Of a DNA stretch of 34,424 nucleotides, positions 7,726-15,749 are shown piece by piece. The notes under the pieces are model-generated. The model did no database searches, was not told the origin of the DNA, and saw only the letters and a program-made list of their open reading frames with translations. Position numbers and translations under genes: made by a program. Source of the stretch: a virus. The stretch lies in IMG/VR virus record IMGVR_UViG_3300026094_000950, positions 1-34,424 of that record. One strand, given 5' to 3'. The first letter of the stretch is position 1. Each line of letters starts with the position of its first letter.

Positions 7726-8837
7726 GGTCTAATTGGAACGGCTTTAGTTTTAATAGCAGTAACGTCGCCTCGGTGGCCGATAAAGTCGTTATTAATATTT
7801 TGTTTTATATATTGATAATAATTTTGAAGTATATCTTTGTAAAAATGAGTTTTAAGATTAGCTGTTTTGAGGTTTAGTTCTTTAGAACGAATGCTATTTA
7901 ACAGTGCATTTGCTGCTCGATATCCCATAGCGTTATTAATTGTTTCGTAATATCTTCCAGTGTTTGACTGAAGTTCTCTTACTATTTTTTCGGTAAACGG
8001 CAGCTTGTGAGTCAATATAATCTTCTCTAGTATCTTAGACTTTAACCAAGCTAGTTTTATTTGAATTTCTGGAATATCGTCAGAGAAGTAAAAATCAATC
8101 GCATCAACATGGTCATTTCCGCATATTAAATCAACCCTGTGCAAATATCCACTGCGAAATTGCCATGCCCAAACAGAATCGTCATTAATTAGAGTTAATC
8201 TAGGCTTTTCGAACCCCATAACAATGCAACTATTTGTTTTCTGAGCAGTTACAATATGTCTAAGATCAGATTTTCCGTTTACCCACGATGTTGCTGCAAA
8301 CACGTCATTATTATAATCATGAAAATCGTTGTCTACTAATATTTTTTCGTATTGATTTCTCTCAAAAGATTCTCCTCTGTAAAAAAAATGTGTATAATTT
8401 AAATCCTTCATGGTTTGTTTATTTTGTTCAAGCCACTTCTCAACCGAAACTGTTTTTTCAAGATAACGGAAATTTTTTTCAAAATCAGTGCTTGTAAGGT
8501 CCATATTACCTCTGTTGGTAATTAGGGTAATATTTTTTATTTTCTCAGCAATAAATGCATCTAGCATTGTTTGACTGTCTGTTCCGCCTGTGTATAATAA
8601 AAAAATATTATCGTATTTTTCTGATATCAATCGTGCATGCTGTCTCAAATAGTGACTAATAGAATATAACGGTTCTTTTTTCCATAATTCAAAGTTGTAT
8701 ATAAAGTTATAGCCTATATCGTAGTATAGATCATTATGCGGATGGCAAGAATGATACACCAGTGCTTCAATGTTACTATCGAAGCTGTTGCCGCCGACTA
8801 TAAATTTTCTCTTAACTGATGTAAAGTTACAAGACAT
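7704..8837 (-). CDS. PP-loop ATPase, asparagine-synthetase-like
   Basis: A 377-residue protein with FLLYTGGTDSQTM at residues 79-91, the SGGxDS-type PP-loop that binds ATP pyrophosphate in N-type ATP pyrophosphatases (asparagine synthetase C-domain, QueC, ThiI relatives). There is no N-terminal Cys-2 glutaminase domain; the first 50 residues are instead a short variable segment (KRKFIVGGNSFDSN). The chemistry expected of the family is adenylation of a carboxylate or carbonyl followed by attack by an amine or sulfur donor. The ATG has no clear ribosome binding site. An 80-base leader with a strong hairpin separates it from TctC. The substrate is unknown. Confidence 0.75.
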   Translation of the reverse strand: MSCNFTSVKRKFIVGGNSFDSNIEALVYHSCHPHNDLYYDIGYNFIYNFELWKKEPLYSISHYLRQHARLISEKYDNIFLLYTGGTDSQTMLDAFIAEKIKNITLITNRGNMDLTSTDFEKNFRYLEKTVSVEKWLEQNKQTMKDLNYTHFFYRGESFERNQYEKILVDNDFHDYNNDVFAATSWVNGKSDLRHIVTAQKTNSCIVMGFEKPRLTLINDDSVWAWQFRSGYLHRVDLICGNDHVDAIDFYFSDDIPEIQIKLAWLKSKILEKIILTHKLPFTEKIVRELQSNTGRYYETINNAMGYRAANALLNSIRSKELNLKTANLKTHFYKDILQNYYQYIKQNINNDFIGHRGDVTAIKTKAVPIRPIKAALF

Positions 8838-8854
8838 TGTGTTATTTAGTCGTG

Positions 8855-8895
8855 AAAACAGACCAGCTATATGAAATACTCATACAACTGGTCTG
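8855..8895 (-). terminator. Strong hairpin plus T-tract after TctC
   Basis: On the minus strand a 16-bp stem with two G-T wobbles (outer arms CAGACCAG / CTGGTCTG at 8888-8895 and 8859-8866; inner TATGA / TCATA) closes a 5-base loop and is followed by TTTT (8855-8858). It looks like an intrinsic terminator for TctC. Because a promoter-like sequence ends two bases before it, it could instead form the 5' stem-loop of the PP-loop mRNA. Confidence 0.7.
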
Positions 8896-8897
8896 AC

Positions 8898-8925
8898 GTT
8901 ATAGAACGTTTTTACATTTAGTCAA
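8898..8925 (-). promoter_or_regulatory. Possible sigma-70-type promoter for the PP-loop gene
   Basis: On the minus strand TTGACT (8920-8925), a 16-base spacer and TATAAC (8898-8903). The -35 box overlaps the TctC stop codon, and the predicted start point falls inside the adjoining hairpin, so whether transcripts pass the hairpin is uncertain. Confidence 0.45.
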
Positions 8926-9781
8926 TACTATCGACGCTATCACGCATGTTGTTGAGAAGTTCAACGAGCGTGGTATATTGTTCTTCTGAAGGGTTAAGAA
9001 CAACCGAAGTATCATAACGACTACCTAATCCTTGCTTCCAGTCGTCGGTCTCGGTAACCGCTAGTAATGCCTCACGGATTACTTCAGCTTCAACATTGTT
9101 GCCGATTAGTGCAAATGAAAATGCATAATCATGAAAAATACCAGTATAGAAGTCTGATAAAAGAGCTATGTCGGTATTTTCTGGTGACGGATGTGTTGTC
9201 ATTACACATTCCATTCCTTCATCAGGAACAGTTGCAAAAATAAAGTCAACTTCGCCTGCAACTAAAGCTGCCTTGTAATCTCCTACTGAAGAATATGCTA
9301 CCGGATGACTTTTTCCGCCAAGACCAGCAAGAATAGTTTCTAGTGGTACATAGGTTTCGTTGCCTCTAAATGTACCAATTCGAGCACCTTCATCAATGAT
9401 GTGTGCAATTCCGTCGGAACCATCGGGCATTCTGCAAAAGTTAAAATGTGCTTGTCCAACAATTGTCTTAAATGTATTTTCATCTAAGATGTCACATGGA
9501 TGATTTTCTTCCTCATACAATGACAGAATGTCCCATGGTGCAATAATGGGTTCGTCGGTATTCTGGATGATTCGTGCAGCAGCAGCACAACTATCTACAC
9601 GAGTGATGGTGTCAGCAAATCCATCCTGCCTTGACAAGTGGTCCAACACACCATGAAACGCTCCGGTTACGCTCCAGTTCGATAGCAACTTCACTTCTTG
9701 ATCTGCTGCCATTGCACTCGAACTGAGAACTAAAAGTAACGAATAAAATAATGTTGGGGTTTTAAATTTCGTAAATTTCAT
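8918..9781 (-). CDS. tctC: TctC-like periplasmic solute-binding protein
   Basis: A 287-residue protein with a clear Sec signal peptide: charged MKFTKFK start, hydrophobic LFYSLLLVLSSSAMA, and AMA-A cleavage expected after residue 25, so it acts in the periplasm. The mature part has the pattern of tripartite tricarboxylate transporter binding proteins (VKLLSNWSVTGAFHGVLDHL; later SSVGDYKAALVAGEVDFIFA). It is shorter than the usual 310-330 residues and divergent; the adjacent TctA strengthens the call. GGAGA lies upstream of the ATG, and the gene has its own near-consensus promoter. The ligand is not predictable. The gene symbol is by family, not by proven orthology. Confidence 0.72.
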   Translation of the reverse strand: MKFTKFKTPTLFYSLLLVLSSSAMAADQEVKLLSNWSVTGAFHGVLDHLSRQDGFADTITRVDSCAAAARIIQNTDEPIIAPWDILSLYEEENHPCDILDENTFKTIVGQAHFNFCRMPDGSDGIAHIIDEGARIGTFRGNETYVPLETILAGLGGKSHPVAYSSVGDYKAALVAGEVDFIFATVPDEGMECVMTTHPSPENTDIALLSDFYTGIFHDYAFSFALIGNNVEAEVIREALLAVTETDDWKQGLGSRYDTSVVLNPSEEQYTTLVELLNNMRDSVDSID

Positions 9782-9806
9782 TTAATTAAGTCTCCTATTT
9801 AGAATT

Positions 9807-9837
9807 TACATTGCAAAGTAATCTACCAAGCAATGTA
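9807..9837 (-). promoter_or_regulatory. Inverted repeat at the TctC transcription start
   Basis: An 8-bp perfect inverted repeat (TACATTGC / GCAATGTA) with a 15-base spacer begins 3 bases downstream of the TctC -10 box and covers the expected start point. It may be a repressor operator or a 5' mRNA stem-loop. Confidence 0.5.
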
Positions 9838-9840
9838 TAT

Positions 9841-9869
9841 ATTATATCATCGTTTAACATCGAAGTCAA
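9841..9869 (-). promoter_or_regulatory. Near-consensus sigma-70 promoter for TctC
   Basis: On the minus strand TTGACT (9864-9869), a 17-base spacer and a perfect TATAAT (9841-9846), in the 95-base gap between TctA and TctC. It would transcribe TctC separately from TctA. Confidence 0.8.
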
Positions 9870-9876
9870 GTGATTT

Positions 9877-11214
9877 TTACCAATATAAAGATATTCCGGT
9901 AATCACAGTCCTATTTACTGATTCTGACAATATAAATCCATAAATTAATGGAAGTATATCAACTTTGCGCAAAGCTAGACCAAATGGCAAAAATACCGCA
10001 AATACCGTTAGATAGTACCATTCTGACAAAGTCTGAGAGCCTACATAATATAGTATAAGAATTAAAATACCTATAACAAAAATATAAATATATCTAAAAT
10101 TAATTTTTATAATCAAAGATACCCAGTTAACATACTTTCCTGAAATAAAAACACAAATAAAAGAAGTTATTATATATGCTAATATTGCTTTAGGATAAAA
10201 TGATTGAAAGAAAGAAATCGACATTGCTGTGCCGCTGCTTTCCATTATATTGTAAATCAAAGTCTGAGATCCAGTAATAGGAACTCCGACTAACAGTAAC
10301 GGTAGAATAACTGAGAGAGACCCTGCACTGTTTGCACATTCTGATGCAACTAGCGAATCTAAATCACCTGTTTCGTATGTTTTTTCCTTTTGCTTTTTCT
10401 CTCTTACGATAGAATACGATAAGCTGACTCCTAGTATATAGCTTATTCCTGGTATAAAGCCAGTTGCATATCCGAGTAGCGAACTCCTAAGCATCATCCA
10501 TTTACTAGAGATTAGTTCTTTTGCATTCTTAATGTACCCGCTGAAGGTGATTTTTTGATATGTAATGATTTGGTTTTTCAGCATGTGCGTTATTAGCATA
10601 GGCACAACGTATAATGAAAGTAACACGCTTAATAACGGAAGGCCGCCAAACAGGTGATAATTTCCAAATACCATAAAGTCGTGCGCCAGAAATCCGCCGC
10701 TAGCTGTATGGCCACCGACATGACCAAGAGTAAGACCTACTAGAACTAATGCTGCACTTAACCATTTGTTATTATGCGAAACCCATATAAATGCAAAAAT
10801 AGCAATTACGAATACCACCAATTTCACTCTGGTATCAAATAAACTATAAAACACAAACAGTACACTCAATAGTACAAGTGTTACAATAAGTGCAAACGTG
10901 CTGCCAAAAAAACTAGCAATAGCAGCATGCATTATTGCTCTATCTCCCTCGCCTTTACGAAAAAGAGCATGGCCTTCGGTTACTGCAGGTAACGCAGTGA
11001 TCGATCCAGGAATGCTGAATAAAGTTCCTGACACTGAACCAAAATATTGTGCGCAGGCACCTAGTGTAAGGTATAACATTATTACATTAACAATATCAAA
11101 CGTGATCAAGAGAGGATATAGAAGAGTAAGCATGATTAGAATACTAATTCCAGGAATCATGCCTGCAACAATCCCAGAAATCAGCCCGATTAAAAATGCA
11201 ATGATAGTTTCCAT
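9877..11214 (-). CDS. tctA: TctA-like membrane subunit of a tripartite tricarboxylate transporter
   Basis: A 445-residue, strongly hydrophobic protein with about ten or more membrane segments by eye. Both family hallmarks are present: a duplicated GxxxGxxPG element (around 14-22 and 248-256) and the conserved loop FGSVSGTLFSIPGSITALPA (58-77) with TEGHALFRKGEGDRA after it; SECANSAGSLSVILPLLLVG (291-310) matches the second conserved region. TctA is the large subunit carrying solute with TctC and the small TctB. No TctB-like gene is seen. It is shorter than the usual roughly 500 residues. The start lacks a clear ribosome site, and 128 bases separate it from the upstream gene. The gene symbol is by family. 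Confidence 0.87.
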   Translation of the reverse strand: METIIAFLIGLISGIVAGMIPGISILIMLTLLYPLLITFDIVNVIMLYLTLGACAQYFGSVSGTLFSIPGSITALPAVTEGHALFRKGEGDRAIMHAAIASFFGSTFALIVTLVLLSVLFVFYSLFDTRVKLVVFVIAIFAFIWVSHNNKWLSAALVLVGLTLGHVGGHTASGGFLAHDFMVFGNYHLFGGLPLLSVLLSLYVVPMLITHMLKNQIITYQKITFSGYIKNAKELISSKWMMLRSSLLGYATGFIPGISYILGVSLSYSIVREKKQKEKTYETGDLDSLVASECANSAGSLSVILPLLLVGVPITGSQTLIYNIMESSGTAMSISFFQSFYPKAILAYIITSFICVFISGKYVNWVSLIIKINFRYIYIFVIGILILILYYVGSQTLSEWYYLTVFAVFLPFGLALRKVDILPLIYGFILSESVNRTVITGISLYW

Positions 11215-11342
11215 GTCTTAAAATAATTTTTCTGTTACGTTTACCATCGAGTATTACTTATATAGAAAAAAAGAGTTTATATCACCGTTATGATTATGAT
11301 ATAGCGTTATTGTAAAGAAATTTGTCTAGTTTAGTTTTAATT

Positions 11343-12656
11343 TTATCGACGGTTAGCATAAAATTCTTCTAACCATGCAAAGTCGTTTATTTTCTGTAAT
11401 TCTTTTGGATTGTTTTTGTTTTCTTGACCAAATTTTTTGCCAGCAATAGCACCTTTGATAGCATCTATACCAAACGGTCTATTTACACCTTGATTGCACC
11501 ATACATCTAACCTCTGTTGTGTTTCTTGGTCATTTTGTCTATCTATAATACCGCTGGCTAATTTAGCACATTCTCTAAATCCCGACCTCCATGCACTAAA
11601 CGAATCTGTGTTAAATTGTGTAATATTTGAAATTTCAGGAACTGCTTTAAATTTACTAGATATAGAAGTTGTCATGTCTGGTTTAGATGTATCCATGTTA
11701 CGAGTTAAGTTCGTAGGAAGAAGTTTTACACCTCCATAACCGTATATTAAACCATTTACAGGATTTTTACTTCTCCATACATGCACAGCATCTTGATCCC
11801 ATTTAGGCACTTGATAGTCGAAATTAAAATTATTTATAATTTCAGCATCGCCGTCTACAACCCAAAACATAGTTGTATAAACTTGTTTTGCAGCTTCTCG
11901 ATGCGCATTATGTATGCCTTCTACCCCATGTACTCTTTTTACATTCGAAAACAGATTTTTAAGTTTTTGAAAATTTTCTTCTGCATTGGGTTCGTTATAG
12001 CTAATAAAAACTATGTCAAAAGTCTTAGGAGATGATGCTTGTGTGTCTACTTCTTTGGTTTGTGTGTAAAATCTGTATTGGAATTCTTTCTCTGTTACAG
12101 GTTTATTTTTATTGTGTAGGCTTATACCATCATAATAATTTTTGTTAAGAAATACATGGGTAAATTTCTCCCAGTATGGTGCTCGATAGCTGAAGTCGAA
12201 ATTATCTTCTACCATGATATCATCATACACAACCCAAAACATATCTGAACTTGATTTTTCGATTGCATTTATATATTCATCGTAGGTATTAAGATAAAAA
12301 ATGTCATAAGGCTTAGGAGTACTAGCTAAAATGTCTACTTCTTTTTTCTTTGTGAAAAACCTATGCTCGAATTCTTTTTTTGTAGGAAGATTGTTCTTTG
12401 ATATCAAACATAAACCGTCATAATGTTCTCCGTTTCGAAATACGTGTACTACATCTTGACTCCATCCGTCAGGAATATAAGAAAAATCAAAATCGGAATT
12501 AACAATTAAATCATCATACACTGTCCAAAAAAATCGAGTAAAACATTTTTGCGCAGCATCATCAAATGATTTTGCAAATTTAGCTGTAGGATACTGATCT
12601 TTAAAATTGCACCATGCAGTGTTTTTCGATTCTGCTATAAAGAAAATATCATACAT
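11343..12656 (-). CDS. Three-module glycosyltransferase-like protein
   Basis: A 437-residue protein made of three related modules. The last (about 213-437) is complete: FDIVFISYNEPNAEENF, KRVHGVEG, FWVVDGDAEI with a DxD-type D268-G-D270, VHVWRSKNPVNGLIYGYGGV. The first two (1-115, 116-212) keep the frame (DIFF/DIFY, FW.VYDD, HVF.N..YDG) but lack the NEPN/HGV part and have YDD in place of DGD. The modules are joined by linkers of the form KEF..RF.T..KEVD..AS.PK. The 299-residue protein at 23672-24571 is a single-module relative. The likely fold is GT-A; sugar-transfer activity is inferred from DGD only. A promoter lies directly before the ATG. Confidence 0.72.
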   Translation of the reverse strand: MYDIFFIAESKNTAWCNFKDQYPTAKFAKSFDDAAQKCFTRFFWTVYDDLIVNSDFDFSYIPDGWSQDVVHVFRNGEHYDGLCLISKNNLPTKKEFEHRFFTKKKEVDILASTPKPYDIFYLNTYDEYINAIEKSSSDMFWVVYDDIMVEDNFDFSYRAPYWEKFTHVFLNKNYYDGISLHNKNKPVTEKEFQYRFYTQTKEVDTQASSPKTFDIVFISYNEPNAEENFQKLKNLFSNVKRVHGVEGIHNAHREAAKQVYTTMFWVVDGDAEIINNFNFDYQVPKWDQDAVHVWRSKNPVNGLIYGYGGVKLLPTNLTRNMDTSKPDMTTSISSKFKAVPEISNITQFNTDSFSAWRSGFRECAKLASGIIDRQNDQETQQRLDVWCNQGVNRPFGIDAIKGAIAGKKFGQENKNNPKELQKINDFAWLEEFYANRR

Positions 12657-12663
12657 ATTTTTT

Positions 12664-12691
12664 ACTATACTATTAACAAAAGAAAAGTCAA
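12664..12691 (-). promoter_or_regulatory. Sigma-70-type promoter with almost no leader
   Basis: On the minus strand TTGACT (12686-12691), a 16-base spacer and TATAGT (12664-12669). Only seven bases lie between the -10 box and the ATG at 12656, so the mRNA would be leaderless or nearly so; no ribosome binding site is seen. The gap is very AT-rich, which lowers certainty. Confidence 0.5.
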
Positions 12692-12700
12692 TATATTTTT

Positions 12701-13429
12701 TTAAATTAAATTTTTTTCACGCAATAAGTTAAAAAGATAAATTGCATATTCGTCGTGTGCAGGTTTATAATGATGCCAATATTCAGAAAATTCATTATAA
12801 CCTAATGTAAATCGACAGTAAGGAAAATAAGCCTTGCTTTCATCCTCGGGTTCTGGATAATAGGTTTTATCGATCTTGTCAAGTATTGGTCCTGTATATT
12901 CTGTGCGTTCAATACCATTACACGAATTAAACATAAAATACGGAATTTCTAAAGACTTTAATATTTGCTGAGTAGAATAAGCTAATGTTGCTCTTTCATT
13001 TTCTTTTAAATGATAGTCGAACAGAATGTCAATAAATTTATTCAGTTTTTTCATCTTGTCATCAAGAATTAAATTTTTATGTGTTCCAGACGTGAAAGGG
13101 AAATATTTTCTATCTTCTAAATCTGCAAGGTTGTTATGTTCAAAATTGCTATTTTCAGAATATCTCAACTCCATCCTATCACTCGAAGTCCATCCTATTA
13201 GGAAAAAAACTTCTTTTGGACTTTCCATATAATTGGTTATGTATTCTATAACTTTTCTATGAATAAATTGATTACTTGCTCCATTAGCAGATACATTGAT
13301 ATATTCATAACCTAATTTATTGGCAAGTTGCGCAGCAAAACAGTTTTGTCTGTTGTAATAGCTTGCAGGGTTACCGTCTATATCTGCGCCCGCTGTGTGG
13401 CTACAACCCACTGCTACTAGAGTTTTCAT
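12701..13429 (-). CDS. SGNH/GDSL hydrolase-like protein
   Basis: A 242-residue protein. Near the N-terminus LVAVGCSHTAG holds the nucleophile serine in a GCSHT version of block I; NVSANGASNQF gives the Gly and Asn of the SGNH oxyanion set; near the C-terminus HHYKPAHDEYA supplies the Asp/His block. The family hydrolyses esters, for example acetyl groups on glycans or peptidoglycan. I chose ATG 13429 over the upstream ATG 13447 because it makes a 4-base ATGA overlap with the preceding radical SAM gene, as at other junctions here. The substrate is unknown; its place in a glycan-like operon suggests deacylation of a modified sugar or peptide. Confidence 0.72.
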   Translation of the reverse strand: MKTLVAVGCSHTAGADIDGNPASYYNRQNCFAAQLANKLGYEYINVSANGASNQFIHRKVIEYITNYMESPKEVFFLIGWTSSDRMELRYSENSNFEHNNLADLEDRKYFPFTSGTHKNLILDDKMKKLNKFIDILFDYHLKENERATLAYSTQQILKSLEIPYFMFNSCNGIERTEYTGPILDKIDKTYYPEPEDESKAYFPYCRFTLGYNEFSEYWHHYKPAHDEYAIYLFNLLREKNLI

Positions 13430-14772
13430 AGATAATCTCTTGTCCAAGGTATATAATTTTTTATGTCTACGTTACGGAAAGAATCGCTAGCATAGGTATT
13501 TCCTACAAAATGCTTCCAACTTTCGTCATTATTTTCTTCATCAATTAAATTTATCAAATTTTTAAAGTCTTCCAATTTATCTTGTTCCCAAGGTGGTATT
13601 TCTACAGTGTTTGGCAAGGCTTCGTAAACTTCCATTATCTTGTTTTTGGCGATTTCTTTTATTTCTTTAGGTAAATTCCTTACGTGCAACCACTCAGGTT
13701 CGTTTACTATATTAAAATGTGGCAACACGTTTTGAAATCCCCAATTATTCCAATTTTCGTCGTTATAATAATGCCAGTCCTTGTATTGATCCCTGCACCA
13801 ATATAACATTTTGTCTAAATCTAATATGTTTAACATACTTACAGTCGTATGAATGTGTACGGTAAATGATTCTCTTGATTCGGTAAATTTTTTTAATCTT
13901 TCTATATTTTTTTCAATCAGTTTCCATTTACTGGGATATCTAACATAATGAGCTAAATCTCCGATAGCATCTAAACTTAACGATAAGTTTATCGATTTAA
14001 AATGATCCCAAATATCTAATAAACGTTGTGGAAACATTGTTGCATTTGTATTATAATGAAGAGAGATATTAGAAGACCATCCTTTATCTATAATATGTTG
14101 TAGCCAATCATAATGCTCTTTAACTGCTAAAGGCTCCCCTCCTAGAAAATTAATAGTTTCTACATTAGGCAAGACTGGATCAAAAAAATTGTTTTCAAAC
14201 GCTTTTATATGCCAAGGATTGTCCTGCATAAACTTAGCAGACCTTATTGCATTTTCGTCCCAATTGGTATGAGGCATAGTTTTAGACTCTTCGATCCAAT
14301 GGTGGCTAGACCATGGGTTGCAACTCCTGCATTTCAAATTACAAACATTACCTAAAGTTATATCAAGATATTTTATAGCCTCCTTGTTTAAATACCCTGT
14401 TTCATCTATATAATGTAGTGTTTCATCAATTTGGTCCTTGTGCATCTCATTTTCAATCTGCCTTATGCTTGTAATTCCGGCATCTTCTCTCATCCAACAA
14501 AACTTGCAATTCTCTGGCTTTTCTCCATTTAACAGTGCTCTTCTAATTTCTATAAGTTCAGGATCATTAATGAAGTCTTCTATATTTTTTGCAACTTTTT
14601 GGTTTTTTAAGAAAGACCAAGAGCTAATATCAAGTCCTGTAGGATACGTTCTAGTTTTTCTACTATTGCTTACACAACACGATCGTGTCTTACCTGTGCT
14701 ATGCGTGCTTAATCCGTGAAATGCATAAAAACAAAATGTTTTATCTTTTATGTTATCATATTTTTTGCTCAT
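13426..14772 (-). CDS. N-terminal-twitch radical SAM protein (copy 1)
   Basis: A 448-residue radical SAM protein. The auxiliary cysteine set comes first: C14 (TFCFYAF), C32-C33 (RSCC) and CKFCW at 89-93. The core CNLKCRSC is at 144-151 and GGEP at 211-214, then a conserved block with LSLDAIGDLAHYVRYPSKW. It is the most divergent copy at the N-terminus (FYAFHGL in place of PW.H). ATGA overlaps couple it to the radical SAM gene before it and the SGNH gene after it. The N-terminal twitch family is known in marine phages and bacteria; its reaction has not been defined to my knowledge. Confidence 0.87.
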   Translation of the reverse strand: MSKKYDNIKDKTFCFYAFHGLSTHSTGKTRSCCVSNSRKTRTYPTGLDISSWSFLKNQKVAKNIEDFINDPELIEIRRALLNGEKPENCKFCWMREDAGITSIRQIENEMHKDQIDETLHYIDETGYLNKEAIKYLDITLGNVCNLKCRSCNPWSSHHWIEESKTMPHTNWDENAIRSAKFMQDNPWHIKAFENNFFDPVLPNVETINFLGGEPLAVKEHYDWLQHIIDKGWSSNISLHYNTNATMFPQRLLDIWDHFKSINLSLSLDAIGDLAHYVRYPSKWKLIEKNIERLKKFTESRESFTVHIHTTVSMLNILDLDKMLYWCRDQYKDWHYYNDENWNNWGFQNVLPHFNIVNEPEWLHVRNLPKEIKEIAKNKIMEVYEALPNTVEIPPWEQDKLEDFKNLINLIDEENNDESWKHFVGNTYASDSFRNVDIKNYIPWTRDYL

Positions 14773-15749
14773 ATTTTACTCTTTGTAATATTAATGTCTG
14801 CTGCACAGTGACAATGGTCTTTTGGACAGATAATACTTTGACTTAGTTCTGTGTCAAACTCTCCCTTTACAATATTTCCTACAATAGGACCAACTCCGCA
14901 GCTAGCCTGTTGAATTTTCCCGTCAGGGTGAATGTGAAGACTCTCATGAATGTTGCATTTCCATCCTTTGAAAAAATTCATTCCATTGGTAATTATTTTA
15001 TTTGTGTCAATAGGCTCAACAGCATCATTTTCCCAATGAACTTTAGCCCAAGCATAATTTGGTTGTTTTTTAATTTTTTCCTTTTGTTGTACTTCGGTAC
15101 TATTATGTTTAAAAAAATCCTGTTGCCATTCTGTGTCGTACTTCCAAGGATCGGTATGAGGTCTAAGCTCATCATAAACAGGTGCATACTCGATGATGTA
15201 GTTTTTGCATTGTTTTTTAATTTTTTTACCAAAATCAATACACTGTTGAAATTTATTTTCGTCATGATGCATCATTATTCTAGCACAAAGATAATTCTTT
15301 TTATCTTGTAAAAATTTATAATTTTCCAAATATTTTTCTTCTTTGCAGAATTCTGAATGATAGCTAGCAACAACATCCTCAAACAAGTAATGATATTCTT
15401 TCCACCACTTTAAAGAACGACTAAAATTTGTGTTAATACCTACACAACTACCGGGCCATTCTACTAAATCTCTAAACTTTTCAACAACTGGAACAAGACC
15501 CTGCCAATAAGTAGGTTCTCCCCCACTTAAAAACAATTTAAAGTATCTATATCCTTTATTTTGATAATATTTTATTATTTTTTCAAGAGTATCATTTATT
15601 AATGGTATATCGTGTTCGTTTTTATTTCTACCTGCCCAGTTCCACTCATTACAATAAGAACATCTAAAATTGCAAAAGTCGTTTACTTGCCATGCTATTG
15701 AAATCCATTTGTCTTTTGCAGGAATAATAGCCTTGATATCATTGTGCAT
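14769..15749 (-). CDS. Radical SAM protein with C-terminal SPASM-like cysteines
   Basis: A 326-residue protein. CNFRCSYC at 26-33 is the SAM-cluster motif and SGGEP at 75-79 the SAM-binding turn. After the core come C265, C284, C308, C313 and C315, in segments (KGWKCNIHESLHIHPDGKI, ASCGVG, CPKDHCHC) like the SPASM extension of peptide-modifying enzymes, including a DGKI-type strand followed by GNI. No N-terminal twitch set is present, which sets it apart from its neighbours. It overlaps the preceding gene by 11 bases and the next by ATGA. It may act on a peptide or on a small molecule; the sequence does not decide. Confidence 0.87.
   Translation of the reverse strand: MHNDIKAIIPAKDKWISIAWQVNDFCNFRCSYCNEWNWAGRNKNEHDIPLINDTLEKIIKYYQNKGYRYFKLFLSGGEPTYWQGLVPVVEKFRDLVEWPGSCVGINTNFSRSLKWWKEYHYLFEDVVASYHSEFCKEEKYLENYKFLQDKKNYLCARIMMHHDENKFQQCIDFGKKIKKQCKNYIIEYAPVYDELRPHTDPWKYDTEWQQDFFKHNSTEVQQKEKIKKQPNYAWAKVHWENDAVEPIDTNKIITNGMNFFKGWKCNIHESLHIHPDGKIQQASCGVGPIVGNIVKGEFDTELSQSIICPKDHCHCAADINITKSKI

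Noticed and set aside
10898-11221. A 107-codon plus-strand open frame
   Set aside because: Antisense to the TctA gene, whose family motifs are unambiguous; a shadow frame.
11215-11342. Terminator or promoter in the 128-base gap before TctA
   Set aside because: A 6-bp ATATCA/TGATAT stem is followed, after six bases, by seven T's on the minus strand, and a TATAAGTA resembles a late element. Both are too weak to call.
13427-13447. Upstream ATG for the SGNH-like gene
   Set aside because: The ATG at 13429 gives an ATGA overlap and places the conserved LVAVGCSHT segment at the N-terminus as usual for the family.
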